Shown here: piece by piece, positions 60,063-64,000 of the stretch
How positions within the stretch are numbered: the first letter of the stretch is position 1
Layout of the letters: the number at the start of each line of letters is the position of its first letter
Assembly (NCBI GenBank): GCA_029721435.1
Contig: CM056574.1
Coordinates: 28,319,001-28,383,000, forward strand
From: Gymnothorax reevesii
Lineage: Eukaryota; Chordata; Actinopteri; Anguilliformes; Muraenidae
Direction of reading: 5' to 3'
Length of the DNA stretch: 64,000 nt
Position numbers and translations under genes: made by a program
Notes under the pieces: generated by a model
Database searches by the model: none
Seen by the model: only the letters and a program-made list of their open reading frames with translations
Told to the model about the DNA's origin: nothing

Positions 60063-60800
60063 TTGCCAGCTTCTCGCTAAGTTAACGTTTTTTTCTGCTA
60101 TCCAATGTTTCTACTTACCAAGCAATGCAGATTACGGAGTCCAAACTCCAGCTCAACCATCAAACGTAAATTCTGACTCAAATTCAATTGTTCAACCGAA
60201 CCGAAGTATTCCAACAAATTCTCCAACGCCTTCAGTTCAGATGTTGTCTTTGTTCCAGATTAGACAGACCATCTTCCAAGATGGCGGATCAAAAACAGCT
60301 ATTTACCGTGTCTAACCAGGCTTTTCCCCCAGGCAAAGCCAAATCAAAGGATACAAGAACAAGGCCAGACGCCTGCCTCTCACCTCTGACCATCTCACCC
60401 TCTGCGTCCGCGCTCTTTCCTGAGATTCTCCAATTCACCCCAACATCATCACTCTATGATTCCTCCAGCCATCCCAGTCTATCTCCTCATCCTTTAATCC
60501 TCTCCAATCCATCCTTATCCCTTCCTACCTCATCTCATCCGCATCCCTACCCTCATCCCTTCATCCTCTTGTCACTCATCTCCAGTTCAACCCGATGCCT
60601 ACCTCTCTCATGTCTCTTCCAGGTGCCGTCTGGGGGATTAACATCAGCTCGGGTGGATAACACTGAGACGGAACCCCCACACAGAGTCTCCTCCACCCAG
60701 TCATTAACATGTCCTCCAGACAACCTCAATAAACATCCCTGTTTCACTTCCATACCCCCCTCTCAATCCCTCAATTCATTAAACCTTTAACTTCACCTCG
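60063..60800 (+). repeat. C-rich transcribed-type region, possible LTR or 3' untranslated remnant
   Basis: Pyrimidine-rich with CCAAGATGGCGG at about 60278 (YY1-like and start-codon-like) and AATAAA at about 60730 and ATTAAA at about 60779. The ORF at 60188-60790 is Ser/Pro-rich without a domain. A TATTTATGCC box near 59836 upstream would complete an LTR-like layout, but no ends or target duplication could be paired. Confidence 0.3.
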
Positions 60801-61224
60801 GTGTGGCATGGTCCTTGCTAGTGAACAGTGAGTTGTCCAGAAGTATTCAAACATTGTCAAGTTTAAATGAATTTACATGAGATTAATAATGAAAGCCATA
60901 CTTTGGATATGATATGTTCTTAAATACCTTAGTTACTAGTACTAGAGGACGGCATGGTGGGTTGTCTCCCCACAGAAGAGCTGGCGGACCAGGGAGCTCT
61001 CACTGGCTGACTGGAAAATTTACGTCCAGATCTTTCAGACCACTGCAGAATGGTGAACATGACAGCTGTGATTACACCTGTGCTATCTGTCTCATCCTGT
61101 CTGGCTTGAAACTTTCAACCAGGGCTAGCCCATGCACATGTTGGTGTTTCTTCTCTCATCCGTTCTGTTATAAATAGAGGTGGCTGACAACATGCAGTAA
61201 GCACTACCTTATCTATTAAGTGAT

Positions 61225-61430
61225 GACAGTACACGGTTATAAATAGACTGAATTTAATTGTTATATTGACGCATTGTCTCCTTGTATGTTGAGTCCTGAG
61301 CGTATTTCATTGTGGCTTACAGTTAACATACCCGAGACATTCGTTATTAACGTATTGTATAATTATAGTTTAAATAACTGGGAAAAAGGTGTCGGTTAAA
61401 ATAATGGCAAAAAAGGTGCAAGTTTATAAC
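61225..61430 (+). repeat. dispersed repeat, copy 2 (partner of 11105-11300)
   Basis: Shares ACTGAATTTAA, a CGCATTGT.TCCTTGT block, GAGTCCTG and TTACAGTTAACATAC with the first copy in the same order. The AAAAAGGTG..AGTTTATAACA.TGT block at 61412 is also seen at 22217. Confidence 0.6.
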
Positions 61431-61439
61431 ACTGTTGAC

Positions 61440-63385
61440 TGTTGCATTGGCTTAGAGCTGCCAGTTTTGACTTTTTGATCAGCTGAGCAAATTAAGTAAG
61501 GACTCATATATATATTTTTTTTACGTTTTCTGTCCTATATTTTGGCATATTTTAAAAAGTTGTACTCATTCATAGGGCAGTTTGATTATTAGAGAGTCTG
61601 AGTACCAGGCTGATTTTCTTTTTCAACGTCTCCTGCTTATTTACCTCTAGACTGCAGAGAAGCAAAAATCTGCCCTTATTGACTGTCCATGCACATACTC
61701 AGTATTATTTATGACACGGAGTCACCAGGGGGCCATGTCGATCTAATTATGTGGCCACTGAGTGTGTGATAACGCTGTGTTTTTTGAGACATTTTAGTCA
61801 GACTGCAAATGTTTTTCAGGTCTGTCAGTTCAATATGTGGTATTCTGGATTCTGTTGACAGGTGAAATTCTGGATTCTAGCTGATGAAATTTTGTTGAAT
61901 AATTTTGTATTATCTGAGAGTAGTACTGCAGAGAGTCAATATGACTTTGTTTCCGGTTGGGCAGCCTGTAATATGAAATCAATGCAGATGGCCAACTAAT
62001 TTTTTTCTTCAAGTGAAAAGAGCATCGTGAAAAATGCCTGCATTTTGCCTCTTGGTTTCATGAAGCTAACCTGCAGAATTAAATGTGTCCCCTTTTTCAA
62101 AGCAAGGTTAACCTGGAGTATGCTTGCTTAACACTCAGCAGTACATTCAGATTGGAAGCTATCAAGTGTGAAATGGAGGAAACAGAGGCACTCTATGCAC
62201 AGTTTCACTTTTCTCTATCTATACTTCTCCCTCACTTTCACCTTGAGTCCATGGCTTCCTGCACCCCTCGTTGACCGTGCTCCACCTCCATCTTCCTCTC
62301 TTTCTCTCGATGAGGAATTTACCCTTATTGGAAATTAGTTAAGTCACACTGAAATCAAAGCCAATCTCCCTTAAAGTGCTCTCTCCTGGGGCATTAGGTT
62401 TCTATGGAGATTTGAACATTTCCTGCTCTCTCCTGTTCCCACCCCCCAGCCATTGCCTCTCCCTGCACTTTTCTCCAAACCCACCTTTTCGGTCTGGATC
62501 AATGACTCACAGCACAGCTTCTGACAGGTAATTCTGCGCGCTGATGAAAATAATTTTCAAATAGATGTTAAAAATCTGTCCCATCATTGATCTGACGAGA
62601 AAAAGGTACCAGGGAGATGTAAGTCAGTCATGTCAAGCTAATGAAGGCATGCACACAAATGCTCAGACGAGCACACAACCATGCAAATTAAAACTCATCC
62701 TCAGGCAGTTTTCACGTGCAATATAGCTTCAATGGTATTTCCTGAAAGCTTTAATAAGTTTCATCATAGGAAAGGATACATTTCTAGCCTGGAAGCAATT
62801 GGGCATCTGTACTCATTGCTACCCTATTATGCCCATTTTATGATAATGTAGTCCAGTTGCTACCCATATGTCAATTATTTTGCCATTACATCATACCATT
62901 GCGTACATTAAAATAGCAGTGCTCACAAACCGCCCAGAAGATTTTTGTAGCTTTTTGCATTTGGGAGTGAGACAGAGTGAATGAATGCTCTATGTATCCA
63001 TGACTGAGAAAAAGAGAGCTTACAGATACTATTTACATACAAACAAGTATGTATAAATGTGTGTGCGCATATGTGTGTACACATGTGCATGATTGAGTGG
63101 GAGTGTGTGTGTGTGAGCGCATTTTCTAATATTACTGCCAATATATTTCATTGCTCATTGGAGCCAAATAGTTTCTTTCTTGCATGTCTTAACATTCTGA
63201 AGTCTCTGATGAACTGAATGTGTCTTTGCCCAGAGAAAACTGAAGAGTGTATGTATGAATGTATGCCATGATTATGAAACTTGTTGTTTCCTTTACAATT
63301 GCATTTTTATAATCACATTTTCTGGCAATAAAAATTATTTCAATAAATTACCATGACGGTCAAATGACTCCATGTGAAAAGTTTT
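61440..63385. other. spacer, no gene seen
   Basis: AT-rich with a GT-rich stretch at 63055-63115. No supported coding or RNA feature. Confidence 0.45.
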
Positions 63386-63388
63386 GAG

Positions 63389-63707
63389 TAAATTGTGATG
63401 GCTCTGCACTGCAGTCCCTCCCCCGTCCTGCTGTGTGCATCTCCACCTCATTGAGTCACACCTGTTGCTTGTTGAGGCGGAGGTGCCGAAAAGAGTATTT
63501 AGCTGCATTCTGTGTCCTGAGCCCCGATGTTTGTGTTTTTGCCGCTGCTCCTCTCCTGTATGTTTTTATTTTTAAATTAAAACATTTTTTAAAAATATTT
63601 TTACGCAGCCTGTGCATTTGGGTTACTCCATATGGTTTTGGGTACATGGTCCCAGTGCCCGGCGGCTTCGTGTCTTCAGCCGGCGGGGACAAAACCACGA
63701 CAGAAAT
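63389..63707 (+). mobile_element. probable short solo LTR, 309 bp
   Basis: TGTGATGGCTC (63394) to CCACGACA (63702) has TG...CA ends, a TATA-like GAGTATTTAGC near 63496 and ATTAAA at about 63577. The flanks TAAAT and GAAAT match at 4 of 5 bases, an imperfect target duplication. Family not recognised. Confidence 0.45.
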
Positions 63708-64000
63708 CAGACCCATGGCCTGGGAGAGGTTTGAAAAAGGCTTCGCATGTTTCATAATTTTGTGAGAAAAAAGAAATTATTGGGGCAAATAGGCAGGGCC
63801 AATGTCACAAGATTCAACTTAATTCAGGGAATGCGTGCATGTATTGTGCGATGTAGTATGTGGGATTCACAAGCCAAAATGCATTTACCTTGATTATAGC
63901 GTCACCTGCAGATGGGCATGAGTCTATTTTGATGTCTGCGGTACGTGCGCTCTTCTGAACCACGCCTGAACATTTCCATTACATGACTGTTACGGTATAT

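Noticed and set aside
59890..60790. Ser/Pro-rich ORFs of 141 and 200 codons as genes
   Set aside because: One is generated by the minisatellite and the other by a C/T-rich low-complexity stretch; no domain or conserved motif seen.

Overview
This window is vertebrate, almost certainly teleost fish, genomic DNA. The signs are DANA/V-SINE-like tRNA-derived SINEs, Ty3/gypsy chromovirus and BEL/Pao retrotransposons of the fish type, many foldback DNA elements, long (GT)n and (CT)n(AC)n microsatellites, AT-rich spacers and no bacterial-style gene packing. The species cannot be named from the sequence. I see no complete host gene. The best host signal is a decayed cadherin exon at 56.46-56.63 kb that resembles T-cadherin (cdh13), a gene with very large introns. 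There is also one unrecognised candidate exon at 35.68-35.82 kb. The window therefore looks intronic or intergenic and is dominated by transposable elements.

Layout. 0-1.9 kb: minus-strand Ty3/gypsy pol remnant with a possible LTR piece. 2-5 kb: mostly unassigned, with two short fossil ORFs. 5.1-6.5 kb: an old SINE, then an 800-bp solo LTR with target duplication AGAAG. 7.1-8.5 kb: a Harbinger-like 1.1-kb element inside the loop of an older foldback element. 9.66 kb: microsatellite. 10.4-11.1 kb: gypsy gag-protease fossil. 11.5-22.0 kb: a large palindromic DNA element that hosts a complete 7.3-kb BEL/Pao element (LTRs 12799-13507 and 19408-20115, target duplication ATAGC) and a 0.7-kb MITE. 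24.4-31.1 kb: a complete minus-strand gypsy chromovirus (1033-bp LTRs, target duplication GGTCT, one open 1425-residue gag-pol). 31.8-33.4 and 41.9-43.9 kb: two diverged copies of an undescribed repeat. 36.0 kb: SINE. 37.8-40.9 kb: a three-layer nest (foldback element, 1.2-kb solo LTR, 1.03-kb solo LTR), each LTR with exact 5-bp duplications. 44-53.9 kb: mostly single-copy AT-rich sequence. 53.9-54.5 kb: GT-rich tandem duplication and a 263-bp near-perfect hairpin MITE. 56.4-59.7 kb: the cadherin exon relic, then a SINE split by a 2.57-kb hAT-like element. 59.9-60.06 kb: minisatellite. 63.4-63.7 kb: probable solo LTR.

How the parts relate. The insertions give a relative clock. Foldback DNA elements are the oldest hosts. 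SINEs and solo LTRs sit in or beside them. The BEL element and the chromovirus are the youngest, each with about 1% LTR divergence by eye. The chromovirus is structurally intact. The BEL element carries three in-frame stops, all in one reading frame. Solo LTRs at 5.7, 37.9 and 38.5 kb resemble the chromovirus LTR, so the locus has taken repeated hits from related families. All family calls rest on motifs and alignments made by eye; no database search was run.
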